A DNA stretch of 64,000 bases from Lentisphaerota bacterium (GTDB lineage: Bacteria > Verrucomicrobiota > Lentisphaeria > Oligosphaerales > JABHEG01). How positions within the stretch are numbered: position 1 is the stretch's first letter; each line of letters begins with the position of its first letter. The translations under genes were made by a program, and so were the position numbers. Location: positions 1-64,000 of the forward strand of contig JABHEG010000067.1 of assembly GCA_018676675.1 (NCBI GenBank). Reading direction: 5' to 3'. The notes below the pieces were generated by a model. The model was not told where the DNA came from, made no database searches, and saw only the letters and a list, made by a program, of their open reading frames with translations. Positions 51,933 to 59,719 of the stretch are shown one piece after another.

Positions 51933-52568
51933 ATGTCGGTCCAGATCAGGACGTTTCCCGTAGGGATGTTGCAGGTCAACTGCTACGTTGTCTGGGCTCC
52001 TCCGAGCACGGCAGCCGCGGTTATTGACCCGGGCGACGATGCGGAAGAGATTCTGGCCTTCCTCGAGCAGGAGTCGTTGACCGCAGCTGCCGTGCTGCTG
52101 ACCCACGCTCATGTGGACCACATCGGCGGCGTCCCGGGCATCGCAAGGGCGACCGGTGTTCCCGTCTATGTCCATGCCGAAGACGTCCCGTTGTACACCA
52201 GCCCGGAGAACGCCCTCCCCCCCTGGGTTCCTGCTGCCGTGGGGCTGCCCAAGCCTGTCACAGCACCTCCCACCATCGAGGGGCTGACGTTTGATGTGCT
52301 CCACACGCCGGGGCACACGCCGGGGGGTGTCTGCTTCTATTTTGCTGATGACGATCTCCTGATTTCGGGTGATACGCTCTTTGCAGGCTCCATAGGCAGA
52401 ACGGACCTCCCCGGCGGCGACATGGCCACGCTCATGGGCTCACTGCAGCGTGTGATTGCGGATGTGCCGACCGACACCGTGGTCTACCCGGGACACGGGC
52501 CGACCACCACTATCGGACGCGAACGCGCCTCGAATCCCTATATCACCATGCGGGTTGACCGGTCCTGA
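51933..52568 (+). CDS. Glyoxalase-II-like MBL-fold hydrolase
   Basis: A 211-residue metallo-beta-lactamase-fold hydrolase. THAHVDHIGGVPG (57-69) is the di-metal site, TPGHTPGGVCFYF and SGDTLFAGSIGRTDLPGG give further ligands, and YPGHGPTT the last His. The set is typical of bacterial hydroxyacylglutathione-hydrolase-like proteins of about 210 residues that hydrolyse thioesters or persulfides. The ATG at 51933 has GGAG about nine bases upstream. GGCGTT/AACGCC (51890-51906) forms a short hairpin just before it. It leads a run of plus-strand genes (glycosyltransferase, aminotransferase, aspartokinase) that are closely spaced. Confidence 0.88.
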   Translation: MSVQIRTFPVGMLQVNCYVVWAPPSTAAAVIDPGDDAEEILAFLEQESLTAAAVLLTHAHVDHIGGVPGIARATGVPVYVHAEDVPLYTSPENALPPWVPAAVGLPKPVTAPPTIEGLTFDVLHTPGHTPGGVCFYFADDDLLISGDTLFAGSIGRTDLPGGDMATLMGSLQRVIADVPTDTVVYPGHGPTTTIGRERASNPYITMRVDRS

Positions 52569-52582
52569 GGAGAAGACACCGC

Positions 52583-53392
52583 GTGAGCGCCCCCAACCAC
52601 ATTCCCGTTTCTGCCTACATGATCACGTTCAATAACGGACGGACTGTGGAACGGGCGCTGAAAAGCCTGCATTGGGTCGACGAAATCGTGGTCGTCGATT
52701 CTTTCAGCACGGACGCGACCGTGGAGATTGTCAAGCGGTATGCGACCCGCTTTGAGCAGCGTCAGTGGCCGGGTTTCCGGGACCAATACCAGTACGCCTC
52801 CGATTTGTGCCGGCATGAGTGGCGGTTGTTCATCGATGCGGACGAGGAAATCGCCTCTCGCCTTGCTGAGGAGATGCAGTCCGAGCTCAGCCGCAACGCC
52901 GAACGACCGGAAACGGAGCGCATCTCCGGATATCAGGGACACCGGCGGACTTTCTATCTTGGGCGTTGGATCATGCACGGGGGCTGGGTGCCCGACCATG
53001 AAATCCGGCTCTACCATCGTGACAAAGGCAGCTGGAAGGGGGATCTGCACGCGAAGGTACACGTGGATGGGCCGGAAGCGGATTTTGCCCATTTTTACTA
53101 CCATTACACCTATGCCGACATCTCCGATCATATACAGACCGTGGATCGCTACACGACGACGGCTGCGGAGGATATGGTCCGGAATGGGAAACGGTTTTCC
53201 TGGTACCACCTGTTCGGGAATCCGCTCGTGCGCTTCCTGCGTGAGTACCTTCTCAAAGGTGGTTTTCTCGATGGGATGCCCGGCTTCATCGTTGCGGTCA
53301 ATTCCATGTACTACGTGTTCATGAAGCATGCCAAGCTCTGGGAGGTCCAGCGTGTCACAGCCCGTGAACCCGACCCCGGCAGTGAGCCCTGA
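52583..53392 (+). CDS. GT2-type glycosyltransferase (WaaE/KdtX-like)
   Basis: A 269-residue GT-A enzyme. VSAYMITFNNGRTVERALKS is the nucleotide-binding start, VVVDSFSTDATVEIVKRY and FIDADEE (85-89) give the DxD-type metal site, and the C-terminal part with YYHYTYADISDHIQTVDRYT is typical of WaaE-like lipopolysaccharide core transferases. The GTG at 52583 has GAGGAG 13 bases upstream; the preceding stop is 14 bases away. The 3' end overlaps the aminotransferase gene by 41 bases. Confidence 0.88.
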   Translation: MSAPNHIPVSAYMITFNNGRTVERALKSLHWVDEIVVVDSFSTDATVEIVKRYATRFEQRQWPGFRDQYQYASDLCRHEWRLFIDADEEIASRLAEEMQSELSRNAERPETERISGYQGHRRTFYLGRWIMHGGWVPDHEIRLYHRDKGSWKGDLHAKVHVDGPEADFAHFYYHYTYADISDHIQTVDRYTTTAAEDMVRNGKRFSWYHLFGNPLVRFLREYLLKGGFLDGMPGFIVAVNSMYYVFMKHAKLWEVQRVTAREPDPGSEP

Positions 53393-54305
53393 AATGATGT
53401 CTGAACCACTTGCATACTTGAAGGGCGAGTTTGTCCCCGCGTCACAATGCAAGCTGTCCATCTACGATCTGGGCATTGTCCTCGGAGCGGCCGTCACCGA
53501 CTTTCTGCGCACGTTCAATCACGAGCCCTTCCGAATGGAAGAGCACATTGGGCGTTTTTACCGGTCCTGCCGTTACGCGCGAATCACTCCTCCCGTCACG
53601 GTCGACGAGAGCGTGGCCATCTCACGCAGGCTGCTTGAGCACAACACGTCCTTGTGCCCTGACGCTGAGTTGGGCCTCATCTACTACATGACTGCGGGCG
53701 AGAACCTGCTCTACGCCGGTTCGGCAGCCGCTGTCACAAGCCCGAAGCCAACTTACGTTCAACACACGTTCCCATTGCGTTTCGAGTGCTGGCGAGATGT
53801 TTTCCTGAAGGGGATACATTGCGTCACCCCGGCCCCGCGTCACGTTCCCCCGCAATGTTTGTCCTCTAAGGTGAAACACCGCAACCGGCTGCACATGTGG
53901 ATCGGGGAACAGGAGGCGCATGAGGCGGATCCCCAGGCCATGCCGCTGTTTCTCGACATCGATGGGAACATTACCGAAACCGGCGGATCCAACTTCGTGA
54001 TCTACCGTGACGGTGTTGTCGTGTCGCCTCGCCCCCACAACATACTGTGGGGCGAGAGCCTTGAGTTTCTTACTGACATTCTGGACCACCTGGGGATTGC
54101 GTTCAGGACCCAGGATCTGCAGACTTACGATGTCATCAACGCAGATGAAGCCTGGGTTCCGACATCTCCCTACTGCCTGGGACCGGTTGTGAAGATAAAC
54201 GGCTCCCCTATTGGGGACGGCTGCCCCGGGCCGGTGTGGCGGCGAGTGATCTCTGAGTGGAGCCGCCGAGTCGGCAAAGATATTTACGCTGAAATAACAG
54301 GCTGA
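53352..54305 (+). CDS. Class IV aminotransferase (BCAT/D-amino-acid-like)
   Basis: A 317-residue PLP enzyme of fold type IV. LSIYDLGIVLGAAVTDFLRT (35-54), SSKVKHRNRL (171-180, PLP lysine probably Lys175) and ITETGGSNFVIYRDGVV are conserved marks. It could be a branched-chain, D-amino-acid or aminodeoxychorismate-lyase-type enzyme. The GTG at 53352 was chosen because GGAGG lies six bases before it, although it overlaps the glycosyltransferase gene; ATGs at 53394 and 53397 lack a good ribosome site. It is followed by an aspartokinase gene after 30 bases. Confidence 0.85.
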   Translation: MSQPVNPTPAVSPEMMSEPLAYLKGEFVPASQCKLSIYDLGIVLGAAVTDFLRTFNHEPFRMEEHIGRFYRSCRYARITPPVTVDESVAISRRLLEHNTSLCPDAELGLIYYMTAGENLLYAGSAAAVTSPKPTYVQHTFPLRFECWRDVFLKGIHCVTPAPRHVPPQCLSSKVKHRNRLHMWIGEQEAHEADPQAMPLFLDIDGNITETGGSNFVIYRDGVVVSPRPHNILWGESLEFLTDILDHLGIAFRTQDLQTYDVINADEAWVPTSPYCLGPVVKINGSPIGDGCPGPVWRRVISEWSRRVGKDIYAEITG

Positions 54306-54335
54306 TGGGAGCCGTGAGTAAGAGGAATACGCACA

Positions 54336-55745
54336 ATGGGTGGTGAGCATACGGTAGAGAAAATCGGCGGCACGTCGATGAGTCGGTTCGGCGAGGTGAT
54401 GGAGAACGTCATCATTGGTGGGCGTTCGGGGGCGGATCTGTACGAGCGCGGCTTTGTCGTCTCAGCCTATGGCGGGATCACAAACCTGCTCCTTGAGGAC
54501 AAGAAGACCGGAGCCCCCGGTATCTATGCCACATTTGCCAGCGAGGAGGGCGACTGGGGGGCGGAACTCGAGCGCACTCGCGAGCGCATGCTTGAGTTCA
54601 ACCGATCCTTCGCCGACATCGGGCTCGATGGCGCCGTTGCGGATGCCTTCGTTAACGACCGCATGGATGGTATCCGGGATTGCCTGAACGACATCATGCG
54701 CCTGCGCTCCTTCGGACATCTGCAGCCTTCTGACTACCTCCCCGCCACGCGAGAGCTGCTCAGCGCTGTTGGTGAAGCACACTCAGCCTTTAACTCGGTC
54801 GAGATTCTGGGCAAGCATGGTGTGAACGCCCGATTTGTGGATTTGACCGGCTGGAGGGAGACGGCTTCCCATGGGCTTGATGAGGTCATCACAAAGGCCT
54901 TTGAAGATGTCGACTTCAGCACTGAGATGCCGATCATTACCGGCTATGTGAAGTACGACGAGGGAATCATGACGCGGTTTGACCGTGGGTACAGCGAGAT
55001 CACGTTCAGCAAGGTTGCGGTGACTACGGGAGCCCGAGAGGGGATCATTCACAAGGAGTATCACCTGAGCACGGGAGATCCTGTCCTGATGGGGGCGGAC
55101 AATGTACAGGTGATCGGGCACACCAACTTTGACATCGCAGATCAACTGTCCGACCTGGACATGGAAGCCATCCACTCGAAGGCCTCGAAGGAGATGGAGC
55201 TCTGCAACATCCCGATTCGAGTCAAAAATGCGTTTGAGCCCGCGCATCCGGGCACGCTGATCAGTCGCGATTACGTGTCCCCTGAACCACGGGTCGAGAT
55301 CATCTGCGGCCGGGACGACGTGCTGGCAATCGAGGTATACGATCCAGAGATGGTGGGGGAGTGCGGCTATGATTACCGGCTACTGAAGAGCTTCCTCGAT
55401 GCCGGAATCAGCTACATCGCCAAGAACACCAACGCGAACACCATCACCCACTTTGTGCCCAAGAAGGCCAAGAAGATACAAGCCTGCATCGCGGACCTCC
55501 AGGAGCGGCTTCCGGGAGCTCAGGTGAAGCTGGCGGAGGTCGCGATCGTGTGCGTGATCGGCACGAATATGGGCTTGCCCGGTTTCCTCTCACGAGCTGC
55601 TCGCGCCCTTGCCGAAGCCGAGATCAATGTTCTGGGGTTGGACCAGGCGATGCGGCAGGTCAACATGCAGTTCATCGTGAGGCTGAAAGACTTCGCCCCG
55701 GCTCAGCTGGCTCTGCATCGTGAGTTCGTTGAAAACGAGGGCTGA
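54336..55745 (+). CDS. Aspartokinase of the Ask_Ect-like branch
   Basis: A 469-residue aspartate kinase. HTVEKIGGTSMSRFGEV (5-21) is the K-x-G-G-T-S nucleotide-binding motif in the form known from the aspartokinases of ectoine clusters, and the C-terminus carries ACT-like regulatory sequence (LAEVAIVCVIGTNMGLPGFL). It would phosphorylate aspartate to feed the lysine, methionine and threonine route or ectoine. No ectABC genes are in the window. GAGG lies ten bases before the ATG. It probably shares a transcript with the aminotransferase upstream. Confidence 0.85.
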   Translation: MGGEHTVEKIGGTSMSRFGEVMENVIIGGRSGADLYERGFVVSAYGGITNLLLEDKKTGAPGIYATFASEEGDWGAELERTRERMLEFNRSFADIGLDGAVADAFVNDRMDGIRDCLNDIMRLRSFGHLQPSDYLPATRELLSAVGEAHSAFNSVEILGKHGVNARFVDLTGWRETASHGLDEVITKAFEDVDFSTEMPIITGYVKYDEGIMTRFDRGYSEITFSKVAVTTGAREGIIHKEYHLSTGDPVLMGADNVQVIGHTNFDIADQLSDLDMEAIHSKASKEMELCNIPIRVKNAFEPAHPGTLISRDYVSPEPRVEIICGRDDVLAIEVYDPEMVGECGYDYRLLKSFLDAGISYIAKNTNANTITHFVPKKAKKIQACIADLQERLPGAQVKLAEVAIVCVIGTNMGLPGFLSRAARALAEAEINVLGLDQAMRQVNMQFIVRLKDFAPAQLALHREFVENEG

Positions 55746-55757
55746 TTCGGATTCCTG

Positions 55758-56594
55758 TCAGCTGCCGCTGTGTGCGTTTCGGCGACTGTCTGTGAACCAG
55801 TCTATCAGGGCGCGTGAGATGCTGATCTTGCTCGGGATCCGCGGAAGGTCATCCCAACGAAACCAGCCTGCTTCGGCGATTTCATCTTCACCGATCGTGA
55901 TCTCTCCCCGGGCATGCTCCGCCGTGAAGCCAATCATGAGTGAGTCCGGGAAAGGCCATGGCTGGCTGCCGAAGTAGCGGATGTTCTTCACTTCCACGCC
56001 GACTTCCTCATCTATCTCGCGACGAACAGCGTCTTCCAGGGTCTCTCCCGCCTCGACAAAACCCGCTACTACCGTAAAGCGCCCTTCGGGATGTCGGTGG
56101 CCGTGGACCAGCAGGAGTTCGTCCTCGCGGCAGACCGCGACGATTACCGCGGGACTGAGCCGCGGGTAGCTGATCAATCGGCACGTTGGACAGACCTTGG
56201 CCCGCTCGTCAGACTTGGTTTCGGTCGGTGTGCCGCAACGGCCGCAGAACTGGTGGATCTGGTCCCAGCGCATGATCTGGTAGGCCTGGCCGGCGATCGC
56301 GTATTCCTGGTCCTTCAGGATTCCGAACAGATCGCGCAGTCCCAGGAACGTCATCCCCCCAGGAGCGGCGGCGTCCGGGGCGAGCTCAGCGGAGATGCAC
56401 GGCACGCCATCCAACGCGCCCAGAGGCTGGCTCCGTAGAGGCCCCAGGCCTGCCATGGCCAGCTTCCCACGAGTCGGGGGGGCGGCCCGGGCAGGCGTTT
56501 GCTCTACCAGGAGCTCGCGGCCCCGGAACGCGAAAAACAGGTCATGCTCCTCGGGCGGATGAGCCCTCACATCAGGCTGGAATTCAGTCACCAT
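55758..56594 (-). CDS. nudC: NADH pyrophosphatase / RNA-decapping NudC
   Basis: A 278-residue Nudix enzyme that cleaves NAD(H) and removes NAD caps from RNA. A zinc ribbon Cys117, 120, 135, 138 (CGRC, CPTC), a Nudix box GFVEAGETLEDAVRREIDEE (178-197) ending EVG, and the SQPWPFPDS motif (210-218) that marks NudC. Length is normal. It converges with the aspartokinase gene, 12 bases away, without a visible terminator. Confidence 0.95.
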   Translation of the reverse strand: MVTEFQPDVRAHPPEEHDLFFAFRGRELLVEQTPARAAPPTRGKLAMAGLGPLRSQPLGALDGVPCISAELAPDAAAPGGMTFLGLRDLFGILKDQEYAIAGQAYQIMRWDQIHQFCGRCGTPTETKSDERAKVCPTCRLISYPRLSPAVIVAVCREDELLLVHGHRHPEGRFTVVAGFVEAGETLEDAVRREIDEEVGVEVKNIRYFGSQPWPFPDSLMIGFTAEHARGEITIGEDEIAEAGWFRWDDLPRIPSKISISRALIDWFTDSRRNAHSGS

Positions 56595-56619
56595 TCAGGA
56601 TCATCCTGTGTGTGGTCTA

Positions 56620-58236
56620 TCACTGTTTCTCAGCCCGTGCAAAGAGCGCGTTTCGCAGTTTGTCCCGCCACTGCTGAGCCTTTGGGAAGTCGGTGAACGA
56701 CCGCACGTCATCCAGCAACGGATCGTCGCGGCTGATCCCCAGTGTCTGTAGCAGCTGGAAGTCCTGCAGGCTCTCGCCAAAGACTTCCCAGCGCATCGAG
56801 TCGATGGGACCGTCTGGTCCCGGGTAGACCACGAATGTGTCACCATAGGCCCAACTGCGGGCCCATGCTTTCCCGTCCTGGACGGTGAAAGGGTCTATCA
56901 GGTTGCGCGTCTGCGATTCGTACCAGTAGTTATAGCCCCAGTGAAGGAAGCCCTTGAACGGCCAGCGGTAGAACAGCACGCCATGCATCGCGATCTTGGC
57001 CAACGGTGTGTCCAGAAGACGGTTGATGAATTCTTCCCGCGGGCCGCAGCAGTAATAGCACCAACTCGTGAACCCCGCCGCATGGAAGTCCAATGCCGTC
57101 CGGATGCTGGGGATGGGCATGTCGGTCAGGCCTTGATCAGCAAACTCGATCCCGCTCAGCGCATCCATCACCTTCATCCAGGGGGCGAGCTCCTTCAGAA
57201 GGGCCCGGGCCTTGCGGTAATTGGCCAGGTGTTCCTCACCGTGCGGTTCGTCGGACAGGTGGAAGAACGACTGCTTGAGGATCCCTTCACGCTCAAGGAA
57301 ACGCTTCAGCTTCGGCAGATACTGCGAGAGGAACGTCCGGTACGTTGGTGAGGTGGCTCCCGTGTTTGTCGGCCACAGCAGGCGTTCGTCTTTCCCTTGT
57401 CCGTGGTAGATCCGGATTGCATGCTTGACGCCCCACTGGGTGAAGGGGTGGCACCACTCGAAGTGCTTGATCCCACAGGCCTTGGCCAAGCGGATGTAGC
57501 GCCGCACATCGCGCCAGTCGAAGCCGTATTCGCCTTTGCTTGAGCTGTTCACTCGCAGCAGCTGGCTGGGCCGCTTCACACCGTCAAGCGGTGGCGTGAA
57601 CACCGGCACGTAGAGTGTGTCCTGCCCATGCTCCACGACGTTCCTGATGTATTGCTCCAGGATGTCCCAGAAACGTTGGTCGAACATGTCAGTGCCGTAC
57701 CAATCGATCAGGGAATCCACGTAGAACCAATGGGTGATGGCAAAGTTGCGCCGTTTGCGCAGGCGGACAGGATGCAGCGTGACGCCTACCGTGTGGCGTT
57801 GCGGTTCTCCTCCCTCGGGATGCACGACAACGGTGATTTCCTGCGGCCCCGGGTCGGCCTTTGACCCCGGCTTCACGGTGATCCAGAACGCGTGCGTTTC
57901 TTCAGCCGGGAGCAGGAAGTCTGTGTCGTCAAACAGCGGGTCGGGGACGTAGCCCGGGGTGAAACCCACCCCCTCGACATCCAACGGGCTGGACTCGATC
58001 GGTGTGTTGTGGTGCAACAGAGGCACGTAGCCTACCCGGCGCACCCGGACTGCCCAGCCTGATGGGCCAGTCGCTTCCACGTGAACCCGGCATCGGTCCT
58101 GGCCCTCCGCACGCAACCCTACCTGGAAGCTGAACTGCTCGTTCAGCGCCGCATGGATAGCGTGCAAATCGGTGGTCTGAGCTGGCGACAGCGGATAGTG
58201 GCGGACGTAGGACGACGTGAGCCATGTGTTGAGCAT
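56620..58236 (-). CDS. DUF4091-type glycoside-hydrolase-like protein, cytoplasmic
   Basis: A 538-residue protein. The ATG at 58236 has GGAG nine bases upstream; the Cys- and Pro-rich upstream codons are not used. There is no signal peptide, unlike the other glycan-active proteins here. A beta-sandwich N-terminal domain (about 1-175) precedes a TIM-barrel with FHLSDEPHGEEHLANYRKAR (near 325; DEP probably the acid/base region) and the DUF4091 hallmark GFLHWGYNYW near 430, then YPGPDGPIDSMRWEVFGESL. The gene lies 31 bases after a DUF401 permease gene on the same strand, so import followed by cytoplasmic cleavage of an oligosaccharide is a reasonable idea. Confidence 0.78.
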   Translation of the reverse strand: MLNTWLTSSYVRHYPLSPAQTTDLHAIHAALNEQFSFQVGLRAEGQDRCRVHVEATGPSGWAVRVRRVGYVPLLHHNTPIESSPLDVEGVGFTPGYVPDPLFDDTDFLLPAEETHAFWITVKPGSKADPGPQEITVVVHPEGGEPQRHTVGVTLHPVRLRKRRNFAITHWFYVDSLIDWYGTDMFDQRFWDILEQYIRNVVEHGQDTLYVPVFTPPLDGVKRPSQLLRVNSSSKGEYGFDWRDVRRYIRLAKACGIKHFEWCHPFTQWGVKHAIRIYHGQGKDERLLWPTNTGATSPTYRTFLSQYLPKLKRFLEREGILKQSFFHLSDEPHGEEHLANYRKARALLKELAPWMKVMDALSGIEFADQGLTDMPIPSIRTALDFHAAGFTSWCYYCCGPREEFINRLLDTPLAKIAMHGVLFYRWPFKGFLHWGYNYWYESQTRNLIDPFTVQDGKAWARSWAYGDTFVVYPGPDGPIDSMRWEVFGESLQDFQLLQTLGISRDDPLLDDVRSFTDFPKAQQWRDKLRNALFARAEKQ

Positions 58237-58267
58237 TGCGGATATCTCCTTTGGGCTCAAGGCACTC

Positions 58268-59569
58268 TCAGCACCCGGACAGGGCGCGCAGTAAGCCGTG
58301 TAGAAGCACGGCGGAAACCATGACCACGAAAGCGGGGGGCAATAGACCGGCCAGGCTGTGCAGCAACCGGGTCGCGAAGTGTTCGTTTGTGACAATCAGG
58401 CAGACATGCACCGGAGAAAGCATCATCCCCGCCTGGCCAAAGCCATACGCCAGTGCGGTCGTCGCCAGCATGTCACAGAGCGTCGGATCGGACCCGAGGA
58501 GACTGACCACGATGGGGAAACTCGCCCCTACGAACCCGATGGCAAGCCCCGACGCCAATCCGCTGATGAAGGGCAGGAGCATCACGATTGCCATCACCGG
58601 TATGCCGCACTGGCCCAGCTCGGAACGCATGGTCTCCACCAGGGGAACACCGTTGGCCAGAGGGGCTTCGATAAACGCCCCGTAGGCCCGAACCAACATC
58701 ACAATTCCGACCAATGACAGCTGTCGCCGCGTGAACAGAATCGTGCGTAGCTTGTCCGCACTGACAGGTCGTTGCCATTGGACAAGAAGCATCGCTGCGG
58801 CAATGCCGATGGCCATGGGGAGATAACGGTTCCATGTCGCTGCGGCGGGAAGGGTCAGACGGACTAGCGTGTAGACGCCAACGACGGTGATGATCGGCGA
58901 AAGAAGGGCGACGAAACGTCGGTCGATGACGGAGAGGACGGCACCACGCGGTCCGCCAGGCTGGGCAGGGATCCGCCGGAGCAGGAAGATATACCCGCCG
59001 CCGATCGCCACGACACTCAACGGCAGCTGAAGCAGGATCATCTGCCAGACTTCCAGCTTCGTGTAATGAAGGGCCAGGAGAACGCCCGGGTAAAGCGGCC
59101 ACCAGTACTCCCAGACGTGGCGGAACCAGTAGTTGATCTGGCTCTTGAGCAGGGGCGGCACGGCACCCTCGCCATCGCATCCGTCGACGAGAGGGGCGGA
59201 GAAGAGCGCCCCGCCCGGCATGGGAAGGAGTCCGATCAAAGCGGGGAGCAGCCCCATGGCCACGCGCTGCGACAGCTTTGAGCGGACGGCACTGACCATT
59301 TCATCCATGACGCCCGTGGCCGACATTTGGGCCCCCAATGACGTCACTTGCCAGATGACCACAAGCAGAAACAGATTGTTCCAGGAGACCATGCGACGCC
59401 ACAGGACGAGCCCCATGGCTGAAGGTCCGTGGCCGCACCAAAGAGCAAGAAGAAGAGTGCCGGCACACAGTGACAGGGCTAAACGCCTGAAGCGTGTATT
59501 GAGGGCAAGAATGGCGCCCAGGGAACCTAGTACCTTGACCAGGACCGGCGCCCCCATCAAAAAATCCAT
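58268..59569 (-). CDS. DUF401-family membrane permease
   Basis: A 433-residue polytopic protein with about ten membrane helices. LLPMPGGALFSAPLVDGCDG followed by INYWFRHVWEYWWPLYPGVL is the DUF401 signature, and the C-terminal GQAGMMLSPVHVCLIVTNEH is also conserved. DUF401 proteins resemble transporters of the ion-transporter (citrate or gluconate permease-like) group; the substrate is unknown. It is followed by the DUF4091 gene after 31 bases, suggesting a transport and hydrolysis pair. A 150-base gap without a clear signal separates it from the RND gene. Confidence 0.8.
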   Translation of the reverse strand: MDFLMGAPVLVKVLGSLGAILALNTRFRRLALSLCAGTLLLALWCGHGPSAMGLVLWRRMVSWNNLFLLVVIWQVTSLGAQMSATGVMDEMVSAVRSKLSQRVAMGLLPALIGLLPMPGGALFSAPLVDGCDGEGAVPPLLKSQINYWFRHVWEYWWPLYPGVLLALHYTKLEVWQMILLQLPLSVVAIGGGYIFLLRRIPAQPGGPRGAVLSVIDRRFVALLSPIITVVGVYTLVRLTLPAAATWNRYLPMAIGIAAAMLLVQWQRPVSADKLRTILFTRRQLSLVGIVMLVRAYGAFIEAPLANGVPLVETMRSELGQCGIPVMAIVMLLPFISGLASGLAIGFVGASFPIVVSLLGSDPTLCDMLATTALAYGFGQAGMMLSPVHVCLIVTNEHFATRLLHSLAGLLPPAFVVMVSAVLLHGLLRALSGC

Positions 59570-59719
59570 GCGTTCGTTCCTGTTCGCACCAGTGAAGTCT
59601 GGGAGTCAGGTTTCAAGGAGGGCAATCTACCTCCGTATGAAGGAAAGGGCGACAAGTGCAGGCCCCACAGCCAGGTTCCTTGCAGAGCTTTCACACCGGA
59701 ACACCGGTCACTTCAGGCG

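Noticed and set aside
54336-55745. Ectoine biosynthesis cluster
   Set aside because: Only the aspartokinase resembles that pathway; no ectA, ectB or ectC is present.
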